Source: Mucilaginibacter achroorhodeus
Lineage (GTDB): Bacteria; Bacteroidota; Bacteroidia; Sphingobacteriales; Sphingobacteriaceae
NCBI RefSeq assembly: GCF_007846095.1
Contig: NZ_VOEI01000003.1
Location: 248,001 to 312,000 of the forward strand
Direction: 5' to 3'
DNA: 64,000 nt
In this document: one piece after another, positions 52,801-61,510 of the stretch
How positions within the stretch are numbered: position 1 is the stretch's first letter
Layout of the letters: each line of letters begins with the position of its first letter
Notes under the pieces: model-generated
Told to the model about the DNA's origin: nothing
What the model saw: the letters and a program-made list of their open reading frames with translations, nothing else
Database searches by the model: none
Made by a program: the position numbers and the translations under genes

Positions 52801-54213
52801 ACCGCATCTTTTACGGTCGATGCTCAGGCTTGTGGCACGGGCCCTGTTCAATTTACTAATACTTCAACTGTAACAACTGGTATTAACTTTTTATGGGACT
52901 TTGGAGACGGTTCTCCCACCTCTACCGAAGTAAATCCGAAGCATTCATTCCCAATAGATGGAAACGGCTTAGATAAACAATACACGGTATCGCTAAGTAT
53001 AATTGGCAATTGTATTAACAGGCCACCTGTTACGAAAACTATTACGTTAAGCCCCGAAACCCCTACAGCAGGAATACAAAAGCAACAAGGGGCAGGCGGT
53101 TGCGGAGTACTAACGCTTACAGTAAGAAATCTTTCTCCGGGTACTAACAGCAAATATGAGTTTAGGCTTGTTGATGAAAACAACGTGTTAAAAGAAAGCA
53201 TAGTCAAAACAAATAATGATAAGTCTGACGCTGTATTTGCTACGCAAACTATAAACCGTGCCGCAACATGGCAGGTGTTTATGATAGCAACTAATAATTG
53301 TGGTGTAAGCGCCCAATCAGCGAAGTTAGAAGTACCTGTATCTCCCGGAGGATTAACCTCAGGGATGCAAATACAAGGCAGCCCCACTTCGGTCTGCGTT
53401 GGACAAAGCATCACCTTGATCAATACGTCAACCGGGGGTAGTTCTTTTTTATATACTGTTTACAATGCTGACGGAACATTAGCCACCACAGTACCAAAAA
53501 CTAATACCAGTAACATTACCTATACTTTTGCCAATCCGGGCGCGTACTTTTTCACTATTAAGGCTACAAACGCCGGATGTGGTACAGCCCCCGAATCTGA
53601 CAAGGTCGGGATAAACGTATACTCGCTTCCAAAACCGTCATTTACTTATACTGTAGATGTTAATAACAAGGTAACTTTTGTAAACACTACGCCATCTGCA
53701 GATGGCGTGCCTGCAACAACATTTACCTATACCTGGAAATTCGGTGATGGAACTCCTGATGAATCGAGCTTTAAACCGATGGATCACTCTTATGATTATG
53801 TGAACTCGCCGTACACGGTTACGCTTATAGCTAAATCTCCGGCAGGCTGTGAACAGCAAACTACACGACAAATTACCATCAAGTTCCTCGGAGAGCTCTT
53901 CCTGCCTAATGCATTCCAACCGGCATCAAGCGTGGAAGAGTTAAGAATCTTTAAAGCCAAAGGGCAAAAATTAAAGGAATGGAACCTGCAGATATTTAAC
54001 AATTGGGGGCAACTGATATGGCAAACAACCGCGCTTGACGGTAACGGCTCGCCCGTTAATGGTTGGGATGGAACATGGAAAGGCCAGCCTGTACCGCAAG
54101 GAGTTTACATATGGCAGGCTACGGCCAGGTTTAGCGACGGTTCAGATTGGAAAGGCAATTCCCTTAACGGATCACTGCCAAAACGCACAGGCGTAATACA
54201 TTTAATAAGATAA
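49828..54213 (+). CDS. PKD-domain adhesin with T9SS type B sorting domain
   Basis: A 1461-residue secreted surface protein. After a signal peptide (about 1-24, LQAQ) come many Ig-like/PKD domains: SWGDGTTSVYTYC (about 275), FLWDFGDGSPTSTEVNPKHSF (about 1020, in outline), WKFGDGTPDESSFKP (about 1305). The last about 95 residues form the CHU_C/gliding-motility-associated domain (FLPNAFQPASS, FNNWGQLIWQ, GWDGTWKGQPVPQGVYIW), a signal for export by the type IX secretion system. Pairs of Cys are scattered through the repeats. The stop shares one base with the PorP/SprF start. Start ATG 49828 was preferred over an upstream TTG. Confidence 0.94.
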   Translation: MGKNFTKNLFIVFALLVSWQNLQAQTITIGAVDPGPYGQGSTIAAPITIDNTSGCINLPTNVFKLYLSDASGNFGSQVQIGSYTGFYATFVNGIIPTGTPAGAGYRVKVVSTIPAVTSTISAPFSINTSAGVIAATSSQTLGSDPEVFGTCVGSPGITPYSFINNSTAGSMVTGTFINEFDKAVEATNQSFPTNFNAKASNYTVVVKAVNGGTVGTKAYSLINNIVFRNLGGSGDNVYCLGASSVANFTVTIDAGANNGIRYNYPGMTYKVSWGDGTTSVYTYCQLVADNGVLSHTYTRSSCGNKPDNQNINVFKVDITPVNPYCSTTVTPSSAYAKILSPPTNRFSYPVAACTNTPVKFDNTSEPGMDPNSTSLQCQNQNAQYTWLVDDVAVAFNKNLNDPFIYTFTTHGVHKVTLRLQNNTGLCTAADASENICVQDAPIPNLDLPTQACLSSGSITPVNTSVVDEICNTSTTYNWVKVSGPAGVTFNAALKTPILNFTQRGVYQFRLDITTPSCGTVQGPVKTIVVNDTPIATLSPNTTICTVNSPVNFDPNAGDTKTILTGTAQPDGTTYTWTLDNGATFATGSDIHSQYPQIIFPVVGNYTITVTHQNNCGTSTSTQEITVAQGPTVTATATSPICEGNAASVTGSPGVGGIVTKIEWSTASGGTFADKNATFTSYTPSAADIAAGQVVLTYTVTTSLGGACGTVSKNVVVQIIKKATVTSLATDGICSGVNFKYTITSATATDFSWTAALTSGTATGFGATGSGNTINDLITNTSNSNATVTYTITPFTNGCPGTPFALTLIVYPQAIGGTATADQTTVCAEGNSGKVTLAGYLGNIVWQQSADGGTNWTDITPLQTSPTYNYVNLTQTTVFRARLTSGSCGIANSAPATITVTPTTPAANAGADPTGLCATTAYTLQGNDPRTFVGEWTQVSGPPVTFANAAKYNTDVTGLAAGNTYTFRWTIKGLSPCGDKSDDVVVRVNPDVTASFTVDAQACGTGPVQFTNTSTVTTGINFLWDFGDGSPTSTEVNPKHSFPIDGNGLDKQYTVSLSIIGNCINRPPVTKTITLSPETPTAGIQKQQGAGGCGVLTLTVRNLSPGTNSKYEFRLVDENNVLKESIVKTNNDKSDAVFATQTINRAATWQVFMIATNNCGVSAQSAKLEVPVSPGGLTSGMQIQGSPTSVCVGQSITLINTSTGGSSFLYTVYNADGTLATTVPKTNTSNITYTFANPGAYFFTIKATNAGCGTAPESDKVGINVYSLPKPSFTYTVDVNNKVTFVNTTPSADGVPATTFTYTWKFGDGTPDESSFKPMDHSYDYVNSPYTVTLIAKSPAGCEQQTTRQITIKFLGELFLPNAFQPASSVEELRIFKAKGQKLKEWNLQIFNNWGQLIWQTTALDGNGSPVNGWDGTWKGQPVPQGVYIWQATARFSDGSDWKGNSLNGSLPKRTGVIHLIR

Positions 54214-55256
54214 TGAAAAAGGATTTAGTGCTTTATCGATTTTGGGTGATAGTTTTCATTTCAATGTTCCCGGGCAAATTATTGGCTCAAGATCATATGT
54301 ATTCGCAATTCTTTAATTCACCTTTATATCTCAATCCTGCCCTGAACGGACAGTTTGAAGGTGACCTGCGCATGAACCTGATCTACCGTAACCAATATAC
54401 TTCGGTACCCGGTAACCTCCAGTATTTAACTGCCTCGATAGACTACAATGTACCGCGTTTTGGGGGCGGCATCGGCTTGATATTTACCCGCAGCAGTGAG
54501 GGAACAGCCTTTTTAAATAAAAACAATATTGCGGGTATATATTCATACAGCGTGGGCTCGCAGGATTATGTGCTGTCGTTCGGCTTACAGGCAGGGGTTA
54601 CAAATCGTTCGGTAGATTTTAGTAAACTGGTTTTTGGCGATCAGATAGACCCTAATCTGGGCTACATCCCTGGTTCAACTTCCGGTGCCGACAGACCTGA
54701 CTTTAACAACCGTTTCTTTTTTGACGCAGGAGCAGGTATCAACCTTACGCTTAAAAATTTCAATATAGGTTTGGCGGGGCAACACCTCAACACTCCTAAC
54801 CAATCTTTTACAGGCACGCCGTCAAAGCTGCCGGTTAGGTTTACAGGCCACGCCAGTTATCGTTATAATTTAACACAAGACGATAACCTTGATGATGAAG
54901 ACAAATCATATCTCATCCCTTCTGTTATTTTTTATAAACAAGGTACCGCGCAGTCTGTAAACGCAGGTTTACAATACAAGCGCAAAAGCATAAACGTAGG
55001 TGCCTGGTACCGCACTGCTGGTGCAGGTGGGCCTAATGCCTTTGTAGTATCATTAATATTTGACCTGTTCATTAACCGGGAAGGCGGCGAAAAGCTTCGT
55101 TTTGGCGTGAGCCATGATGTGCCTGCGGGCGGCCTAAATTACGGAAACACAAGCGGCACAAGTGAAGGTAGCATAGGTTATGAAACCACCCTGCCATCCC
55201 GCGAACGCGGCGAACAGAAATTCAATGGTGCCAGCAGATGCTACAATTTTTACTAA
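54213..55256 (+). CDS. PorP/SprF-family type IX secretion membrane protein
   Basis: A 347-residue outer-membrane barrel protein with signal peptide (1-25, LLAQ) and the family motif MYSQFFNSPLYLNPALNGQ (about 29-47). Proteins of this family dock specific type B substrates (those with CHU_C domains) for the type IX system. Its start codon overlaps the adhesin stop (TAATG), so both are made together, which strongly suggests a dedicated pair. It is followed by a small membrane protein. Confidence 0.93.
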   Translation: MKKDLVLYRFWVIVFISMFPGKLLAQDHMYSQFFNSPLYLNPALNGQFEGDLRMNLIYRNQYTSVPGNLQYLTASIDYNVPRFGGGIGLIFTRSSEGTAFLNKNNIAGIYSYSVGSQDYVLSFGLQAGVTNRSVDFSKLVFGDQIDPNLGYIPGSTSGADRPDFNNRFFFDAGAGINLTLKNFNIGLAGQHLNTPNQSFTGTPSKLPVRFTGHASYRYNLTQDDNLDDEDKSYLIPSVIFYKQGTAQSVNAGLQYKRKSINVGAWYRTAGAGGPNAFVVSLIFDLFINREGGEKLRFGVSHDVPAGGLNYGNTSGTSEGSIGYETTLPSRERGEQKFNGASRCYNFY

Positions 55257-55282
55257 ATTTTATACCCTATTATTCACAAATT

Positions 55283-55744
55283 ATGAGACACACCCCTCCG
55301 CCATCGCCGAGGATTAACCCACAGAGACGCGAAGCGCCGCCTTCAAGAGATTATTTAAAAGACAAATCTGTTAAGAAAAAATCGGCAAAAACGGCAGCCT
55401 GGCTTATTGCAGTTGCTATATTAGTTTTCGGCTTTTTATTAGCCAAATTTGCACTATCAGATACCGGCATGTTTAAAGGCCTGCCTGATAGTGATACGGC
55501 TTACAAAATTGCAAGGCAGTTTATTATTCCAACCGTGCGATCTACAAACGCCCGCTTTGCTGATGACAGCTATAAATTTGCTAAGCAGTCTGATTCTGTT
55601 TATGTTATAAAATCATCTTACACCATTAAGTTTGACAGCGAGGAAGACCAAACAACACACTTCACTATCGTGTTAAAATACAAAGGCGGGTTAGGTTCTC
55701 AAATAGGTAATTGGAACATGGTAAGCCTTGATCAGGATAATTGA
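55283..55744 (+). CDS. Single-pass membrane protein of unknown function
   Basis: A 153-residue protein with a Pro/Arg-rich cytoplasmic N-terminus (MRHTPPPSPRINPQRRE), one hydrophobic helix (about 38-56) and a soluble domain of about 90 residues that would face the periplasm (YKIARQFIIPTVRSTNARFAD, YVIKSSYTIKF). No family was recognised with confidence; the soluble part vaguely recalls Coa1-type domains. The start was set at ATG 55283; an upstream frame from 55238 lacks support. It overlaps the frame of the OsmC gene only by its TTG extension, so it is close to but distinct from the next gene. Confidence 0.72.
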   Translation: MRHTPPPSPRINPQRREAPPSRDYLKDKSVKKKSAKTAAWLIAVAILVFGFLLAKFALSDTGMFKGLPDSDTAYKIARQFIIPTVRSTNARFADDSYKFAKQSDSVYVIKSSYTIKFDSEEDQTTHFTIVLKYKGGLGSQIGNWNMVSLDQDN

Positions 55745-55749
55745 TCATT

Positions 55750-56160
55750 ATGGAGGAAACGAAAGAGCTGATAGTAACCGCAAACGCAAAAATAACGCAC
55801 GCTAAATATCAAACTATAGTTACCAGCGATGGCCACAGCATTGTGGCTGACGAACCCGTAGAACTGGGTGGTGGTAATACCGCTATGTCTCCTTTTAATT
55901 TGTTACTGGCAAGTTTGGCAAGTTGTACGGCAATTACCTTAAGAATGTATATCGACCGGAAAATGTGGATAGTTGACGAGATCAGTATAGATCTTGAAAT
56001 GTTTAAGACACCAGATGGTACCTTTATAGATAGCAAACTCAAATTTAGCGGAGAGTTAACGGCGGAGCAGATAAAACGGCTTATTACCATTGCTGAAGCC
56101 TGCCCTATACATAAAATACTTGTGGGCAATGTGACTGTCAATACAGAGATCAGTAATTAA
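55750..56160 (+). CDS. OsmC-family protein
   Basis: A 136-residue OsmC-family protein. The two Cys are in LASLASCTAITLRMYIDRK (about Cys56) and AEACPIHKIL (about Cys118). It differs from the osmC-like gene at 47377-47805 in having the CTAITL form near the N-terminal Cys. It probably reduces organic peroxides or handles thiol stress. Start ATG 55750 was taken; a TTG nine bases upstream would overlap the previous stop. Its stop overlaps the stop of the convergent TetR gene by 3 bp. Confidence 0.88.
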   Translation: MEETKELIVTANAKITHAKYQTIVTSDGHSIVADEPVELGGGNTAMSPFNLLLASLASCTAITLRMYIDRKMWIVDEISIDLEMFKTPDGTFIDSKLKFSGELTAEQIKRLITIAEACPIHKILVGNVTVNTEISN

Positions 56161-56777
56161 CGCATACCATTAACAAATATCTCTATCAGTAGCAGGCGCT
56201 TGTTATGTATCTCGTCAAGATGTTCCTTATCAGGAAATTTGTGCTGTTTGTGAGGTAATGATCCGCCTACTTTGATGCCATGCAATGCATCAAGGAAAAC
56301 TTCTACAATTTCAACAGGGCTTTCAACATGTTGCAGGTTACCCTTCTCAATTTCAGTTTGTATGGCTGCAGTAAGTAACCTTATTTCAGCGTTACGTATA
56401 TCTCCAATAATGTTCCAGATGGTATCAGGCAGGTTTTGTTCATTAACCCGGAAATAGTCAAAGAAGTTGAAGTTGGTTACAATGAAATCATGATGAGTAT
56501 TTACCTGGTATAAGAAGGCATCTTTCAGGTTTTTAAACTGACCTATCTTTTCTTCCAACCTTGTCAAATAATCTGCTGCCAGCTTGCGCATAACAGCCAT
56601 GTATAACTCACTCTTGTCAGGAAAGTAATAGTACAACAGCGCTTTTGACATAGACAGGTCACCAGCTATCTCATTCATGGTAGTTTTGGCGTAACCATAA
56701 TGAAGAAAGCGCTGATAAGCAGCATCTAATATTTTCTCGCGTTTTATATCCTGTTGATCTATTGTTGTTGAATTCAT
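56157..56777 (-). CDS. TetR/AcrR-family transcriptional regulator
   Basis: A 206-residue regulator with an N-terminal helix-turn-helix (about 10-57, REKILDAAYQRFLHYGYAKTTMNEIAGDLSMSKALLYYYFPDKSELY in outline) and a helical ligand-binding C-terminal part. Such proteins often repress efflux pump genes, and an RND efflux operon lies nearby (58077-63993). Yet two other genes stand between, and the efflux operon's promoter is not in the gap, so control is not proven. It could also regulate the DUF4126 gene next to it, upstream by 107 bp. Confidence 0.92.
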   Translation of the reverse strand: MNSTTIDQQDIKREKILDAAYQRFLHYGYAKTTMNEIAGDLSMSKALLYYYFPDKSELYMAVMRKLAADYLTRLEEKIGQFKNLKDAFLYQVNTHHDFIVTNFNFFDYFRVNEQNLPDTIWNIIGDIRNAEIRLLTAAIQTEIEKGNLQHVESPVEIVEVFLDALHGIKVGGSLPHKQHKFPDKEHLDEIHNKRLLLIEIFVNGMR

Positions 56778-56884
56778 TTAGGTAAATTCTATTGACTATT
56801 TTTAATTGGTGTTCAACAAAATTATTTAAAACCAATGATAAATGTGTCAACCTGACGCTAAATATGATTTTTATATGTTAAAAC

Positions 56885-57370
56885 TTATAAGTTTTTAACA
56901 ATTGCTATACCGGCTGCAACTGTGATTGCATCTTCGCATACGCCCACAACTGGATCAGCGATCTTGTTTTTTGAACCGATACTTTTACGCAGGAAAAAGC
57001 ATCCAAATGTTGATCCCAATGCGGCTAAACCGCCCACCAAACCGCCGATAACAACATTTCTATTTTCGCCCTTAAATACCGTAGCGCCGCATAGCGCACC
57101 AAATAATATACGTCCGGTTAATCCGGGTGTTGCGATGCGATCTGGCGCAAAAGGCAGTTTGTCTCCAATCAGCTCCCCTGCAGCCAACACCTTAAATACT
57201 TTTGATGTCGGCATTGCCTGAATAAATTTTAATGGAGAATTCTCAATACTTGGTGAAGGGTGCCTGCTGTATATATGCGACAACACCGCAGGTGCATACA
57301 TTGAACGCATGCCGGCTATAACTCCCAAGCCTGCTGCCCTGCTATATGTTTTGGCTACTGATAAACTCAT
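56885..57370 (-). CDS. DUF4126-family membrane protein
   Basis: A 161-residue membrane protein with DUF4126 features: GLGVIAGMRSMYAPAVLSH (about 14-32), GDKLPFAPDRIATPGLTGRILFGALCG in two pieces, and a C-terminal hydrophobic stretch with VGVCEDAITVAAGIAIV. About four membrane segments. Function unknown. It is divergent from the DUF1440-like gene with a 100-bp gap, so both may share regulation. The TetR gene lies downstream of it on the same strand. Confidence 0.85.
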   Translation of the reverse strand: MSLSVAKTYSRAAGLGVIAGMRSMYAPAVLSHIYSRHPSPSIENSPLKFIQAMPTSKVFKVLAAGELIGDKLPFAPDRIATPGLTGRILFGALCGATVFKGENRNVVIGGLVGGLAALGSTFGCFFLRKSIGSKNKIADPVVGVCEDAITVAAGIAIVKNL

Positions 57371-57470
57371 TGTTTTGATTTTGCAGTTACAACATTGAAA
57401 AGATTTATTGTGTTTGTTAAAATATTTAAATCAACAATTAAAGCAGCACGTTATAACTTAAACTACTATT

Positions 57471-58007
57471 ATGAAAATACATGAAGATAATGCCTTAGGT
57501 GCTTTGGGGAGTGCGATAGGCAGGGGTTTATTAGCCGGATTGGCGGCAACTGCAGCCATGACACTGTCGCAGATGATTGAAATGAAGATTACGAAACGCG
57601 AAAGCAGTAACGCGCCAGTTAAAGTGGCTAAAGAAACTGCCGGGATTGCCCCTGCTTCGCCGGAAGAAAAACCTAAGCTGAACCAGGAGATACACTGGAG
57701 TTACGGTACGGCCTGGGGAGTTGCGCGTGGGTTGATCGGCCTTACCGGTTTAAAAGGACTGCCCGCTACACTTATTCATTTTGGCGCGGTTTGGGGTACA
57801 TCCTTGGTTATGCTGCCAAAACACAACGCAGCAAAACCAATTGATGAGCAAGAACCAAAAGAAATTGCCATTGACGCGCTGCACCACGGCGTTTATGCAC
57901 TTGCCACCGGTTTGGTTTACGATGCACTTGATGCCGGCAGCCGCCGCGAACGCAAACTGCGCAAGGTTGCTAATGACTTAAAAACGCTGATAGCAAAGTT
58001 TAAATAA
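57471..58007 (+). CDS. Small membrane protein, DUF1440-like
   Basis: A 178-residue protein with membrane segments at about 17-32 (GRGLLAGLAATAAMTLSQ) and in the second half (GLIGLTGLKGLPATLIHFGAVWGTSLVMLP in outline), similar to DUF1440/YagU proteins, though the match is loose. The linker between is charged. Divergent from the DUF4126 gene. Such pairs of small hydrophobic proteins often work together, but no partner role is known. Followed by a perfect terminator. Confidence 0.72.
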   Translation: MKIHEDNALGALGSAIGRGLLAGLAATAAMTLSQMIEMKITKRESSNAPVKVAKETAGIAPASPEEKPKLNQEIHWSYGTAWGVARGLIGLTGLKGLPATLIHFGAVWGTSLVMLPKHNAAKPIDEQEPKEIAIDALHHGVYALATGLVYDALDAGSRRERKLRKVANDLKTLIAKFK

Positions 58008-58020
58008 ATAGCTAAAACGA

Positions 58021-58052
58021 AAGAGCCGCACCAATTATGGTGCGGCTCTTTA
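58021..58052. terminator. Bidirectional terminator after the DUF1440-like gene
   Basis: A perfect 13-bp stem (58021-58033 and 58040-58052) with a 6-nt loop, lying between this gene and the convergent RND permease gene. Confidence 0.9.
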
Positions 58053-58076
58053 CTTATATGGAATTGTTGATTTGGC

Positions 58077-61000
58077 TTATTCTACAACAAATTCAGGTTT
58101 CTTCTCCTCTTTCTTTTTGCCAAAGAAATAGTTTTTAAGATTAACCCTGATGATATACATACATGGTACCAATATTAGTGTGATGATGGTTGCAAAACCT
58201 AAACCAAAGATCATTGTCCAAGCCAAAGGTCCCCAGAAAGCAACGTTATCGCCACCAAAGTGAATATGCGGTTCAAAGTGAGTAAACAAGCCCACAAAAT
58301 CAATATTAAAACCTACTGCCAAAGGTATTAAGCCCAAAATAGCGGCAGTAGCAGTTAATAATACCGGCGTCATACGGGTGTGTCCCGCTTCAACAACAGC
58401 ATCGTGGAGGCTGGCACCTTGTTCTATCAGCATATCAGTAAACTCTACCAGCAAGATACCATTACGCACCACTACACCTGCAAGGGCGATGATACCTACG
58501 CCGGTCATTACAATGGCCATGGTCATCCCAAAAAGTGCAGTACCAAGCAATACGCCGATGATGCTAAAGAAGATCTCGCTGATGATGATAAGCGTTTTAC
58601 CTATCGAATTAAATTGTATCATCAAGATGATTAATATCAAACCGAAAGATGTAAGTAATGCGCCACCCAGGAAGCCAACGGCCTCAGCTTGGTCTTCCTG
58701 CCCACCACCTTGTTTTATCTGTATATCGTCTGCTTTTTTGAAGTTAGCAATTGCGCGGGTTATCTGTGTGTTGACATCATTAGCATTATAAGGCTTTATT
58801 ACGTTTGAGCCCAATGTTAACACCCTGCGTTGCTGTTTACGTTTAATATTACTGTAAGTATTGGTATAGCGTATATCGCTGAAAGCAGAAACCGGTACCT
58901 GGCGTATGGCGCCGCCTGTGGCCAGATCACGATAAGTGATCTTAAGGTTACGCAATTCATCGATATTGCTGCGTTGATCTTCTCTTGCCCTCACCATAAT
59001 TTTGTAGTCGTCTTCTTTAGTATTTCTAAAGTCGGCGGCTTTAGCGCCAAATATGGCTGTACCCAATTCTTGAGTTACCTGCCCGGTAGTAATACCTTCT
59101 CGGTTAGCACGTTCGCGATCAACATCAAAAACAACTTCGGGCTTATCGTTCTGCACATCAGCTATGAGGTTTTCAATACCAGCGATGTTTTGTTTTTCCA
59201 GATATGCTTTCAAGCGGTTGCCGGTTTTTACAAGCGAATCGAGGTTGTCACCCGCTATCTCTATACTGATATCTTTTTGTACCGGCGGGCCGCTATTTTC
59301 CTGTGCAACCGATATTTTGGCACCCGGTATACCCTGCACTGAACTGCGGATCTTTTTTAATATCTCTTTGGTATCTTTTCCATTCCGTTTCCCAAACTCT
59401 ACGAAAGCTACAGTTACCTTACCCTTGTTTTGATAATCGCCCTGATCTTCATCTGTTGGGTCGGTAACACCTTTGGTAACGTTTGAAATTATGGACGAAA
59501 CAATGTCTTTATCAGGTTCCACTACCTTGGCTACCTTTTTTTCGATATTTTCAGTTACCTGATTGGTGGTTGCCTGGTCAGTACCTATCGGCATGGTGAT
59601 ATAGACGTAGGCAAAGTTAGGGTCGCCAGCAGGGAAAAACTCAGGTGTTTTACCTAACACTGCCGTTAAAATAATAGCTACAATGAAAAGACCGAAAGTA
59701 CCAACCAGCATAGTTACCGGGCGCTTAACCGCGCGTTCCAGCCATTTTGCATACCAATTCTGAAACTTTGGCCATCCATTCTTTTGAAAACGGTCTATCA
59801 CTTTCAGCAGGAAGAAATGGTTAAGCAGATACAATACAATGATCAGCACCATAAAGTTACCGAAGCCGAAATTGATAAGATAGCCGATGACGGTTGCCGC
59901 CACTAACCATATTAAAGTGCGTTTTGTCGCCTTATCAAACTTAGGGTTGTCATGTTCACCATCGTGATGAGGTTTCATGAAATCTACGGCAAAAACCGGG
60001 TTCATGATGTAAGCAACTACTAACGATGCCAACAAAGTAATGATCAACGTTATAGGCAGGAAGAACATAAAGTGACCGATCAAACTATTCCAAAAAGCTA
60101 AGGGCACAAATGGTGCAAGCGTCGTCATGGTACCTGAGAACACTGGTAAGAATACCTCACCCGCTGCCATCTTAGCTGCTTCTTTTATCGGCACCTTACC
60201 ATTGGCAAAAATACGGTGTGTATTCTCAATAACCACAATGGCATCATCTACCACAATACCCAGAGCCAGCAGGAATGAGAACAGCACAATCATGTTAAGT
60301 GTAAAGCCTATAGCCGGCATTATCAGGAAGGCAATAAAACATGATAACGGAACTGATAATGCCACAAAGATGGCGTTGGTGGTTCCCATAAAAAACATCA
60401 GGATCACCGTTACCAAAATAAAACCAATAACAATGGTATTGATAAGATCATTAAGCGTAGTTCTTGTTTTATCACTCTGATCGCCGGTAACAGTGATGTT
60501 AAGCCCTTTAGGAAAAACATCTTTTTGCTTTTCTTTTATCAAAGCATTTATCTTGTCTGATGCTTCAATCAGGTTTTCTCCCGCCCTTTTGCTAACGTTA
60601 AGCGTAATTACATTTTTAAAAACGTTGCTGTTAGGTGTCTTTAAACGTGCGTAACTCTCCTGCTCTAAAAAAGAATCCTTTACCTCCGCTATATCACGCA
60701 GATAAATCGCCTGTCCTTTTGGATTACGGATAATCATGGCAGCAACCTCATCAGCGTTTTTAAAATCTTTCTTTATATCGATACTTCTGCGTATGCCATC
60801 AGTTTTAATGGTACCGGCAGATGAAAGAATATTCTCCTTGCCAATTGCACTTGTAATGTCGGTGAATGTAACCTGCGCTGAAGCCATCTTATTCAGATCA
60901 ACATTTACCTGGATCTCGGGTGTCAATGCACCAACTTCATCAACTTTTGATATTTCGCGGTAACCTTCTATTTCGTCTTTTAACAGATCGGCATATTCCT

Positions 61001-61487
61001 TCAGTTTTTTAAGGCTGTAGTCGCCGGATATGTTAATGTAAAGGATCGGAAGATCGGCAACGTTGATATCGGATATTACTGGTTCTTTAAAATTATTATC
61101 GTTCTGCGGAAGATCTTGTTTTGCTTTATCAACAGCATCTTTAACATCTATTTTGGCGTCCTTGATCTTTATATTAGCCTGAAATTCGCAGGTAATAATT
61201 GATACGTTTTGTACCGAATTGGATGTTACCTTTTTTAAGCCTTTTAGCGATTTAAGCTGTTTCTCTAATTGGCGGGTAACCAGGTTTTCTACGTTTTCTG
61301 CAGATTGCCCTGCCCACGTAGTGGTAACAAACACTTTTGACTGCGCAATGTCCGGGAAGTTTTCTTTTGGCAGGTTGTTATAACTAATAAGGCCTAAGAC
61401 CGTAATCAGGAACATCAACACGTATATAGCCGTCTTATTATCTATGGCCCAACTCGAGGGCGCAAATTCTTTTTTTATATCTTTCAT
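58077..61487 (-). CDS. RND efflux pump, inner-membrane permease
   Basis: A 1136-residue RND-superfamily (AcrB/MexB-like) proton-driven pump with 12 membrane helices and two large periplasmic loops. The proton-relay pair lies in LALGIVVDDAIVVIENTHRIF, and the second half repeats the pattern (GVGIIALAGVVVRNGILLVEF). It has a longer-than-usual charged insert with extra helices in the middle (about 500-570), common in Bacteroidota. It should work with the adaptor and TolC protein encoded just upstream on the same strand. It is the last gene of the TolC-adaptor-permease operon; the adaptor is 23 nt away. Confidence 0.95.
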   Translation of the reverse strand: MKDIKKEFAPSSWAIDNKTAIYVLMFLITVLGLISYNNLPKENFPDIAQSKVFVTTTWAGQSAENVENLVTRQLEKQLKSLKGLKKVTSNSVQNVSIITCEFQANIKIKDAKIDVKDAVDKAKQDLPQNDNNFKEPVISDINVADLPILYINISGDYSLKKLKEYADLLKDEIEGYREISKVDEVGALTPEIQVNVDLNKMASAQVTFTDITSAIGKENILSSAGTIKTDGIRRSIDIKKDFKNADEVAAMIIRNPKGQAIYLRDIAEVKDSFLEQESYARLKTPNSNVFKNVITLNVSKRAGENLIEASDKINALIKEKQKDVFPKGLNITVTGDQSDKTRTTLNDLINTIVIGFILVTVILMFFMGTTNAIFVALSVPLSCFIAFLIMPAIGFTLNMIVLFSFLLALGIVVDDAIVVIENTHRIFANGKVPIKEAAKMAAGEVFLPVFSGTMTTLAPFVPLAFWNSLIGHFMFFLPITLIITLLASLVVAYIMNPVFAVDFMKPHHDGEHDNPKFDKATKRTLIWLVAATVIGYLINFGFGNFMVLIIVLYLLNHFFLLKVIDRFQKNGWPKFQNWYAKWLERAVKRPVTMLVGTFGLFIVAIILTAVLGKTPEFFPAGDPNFAYVYITMPIGTDQATTNQVTENIEKKVAKVVEPDKDIVSSIISNVTKGVTDPTDEDQGDYQNKGKVTVAFVEFGKRNGKDTKEILKKIRSSVQGIPGAKISVAQENSGPPVQKDISIEIAGDNLDSLVKTGNRLKAYLEKQNIAGIENLIADVQNDKPEVVFDVDRERANREGITTGQVTQELGTAIFGAKAADFRNTKEDDYKIMVRAREDQRSNIDELRNLKITYRDLATGGAIRQVPVSAFSDIRYTNTYSNIKRKQQRRVLTLGSNVIKPYNANDVNTQITRAIANFKKADDIQIKQGGGQEDQAEAVGFLGGALLTSFGLILIILMIQFNSIGKTLIIISEIFFSIIGVLLGTALFGMTMAIVMTGVGIIALAGVVVRNGILLVEFTDMLIEQGASLHDAVVEAGHTRMTPVLLTATAAILGLIPLAVGFNIDFVGLFTHFEPHIHFGGDNVAFWGPLAWTMIFGLGFATIITLILVPCMYIIRVNLKNYFFGKKKEEKKPEFVVE

Positions 61488-61510
61488 ATCTGTTGTAGAT
61501 AAGGTGAGGT

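Noticed and set aside
52848-53423. Open frame of 191 codons opposite the PKD adhesin
   Set aside because: Antisense to PKD repeats. The hydrophobic composition comes from reversal of Thr/Asn-rich codons.
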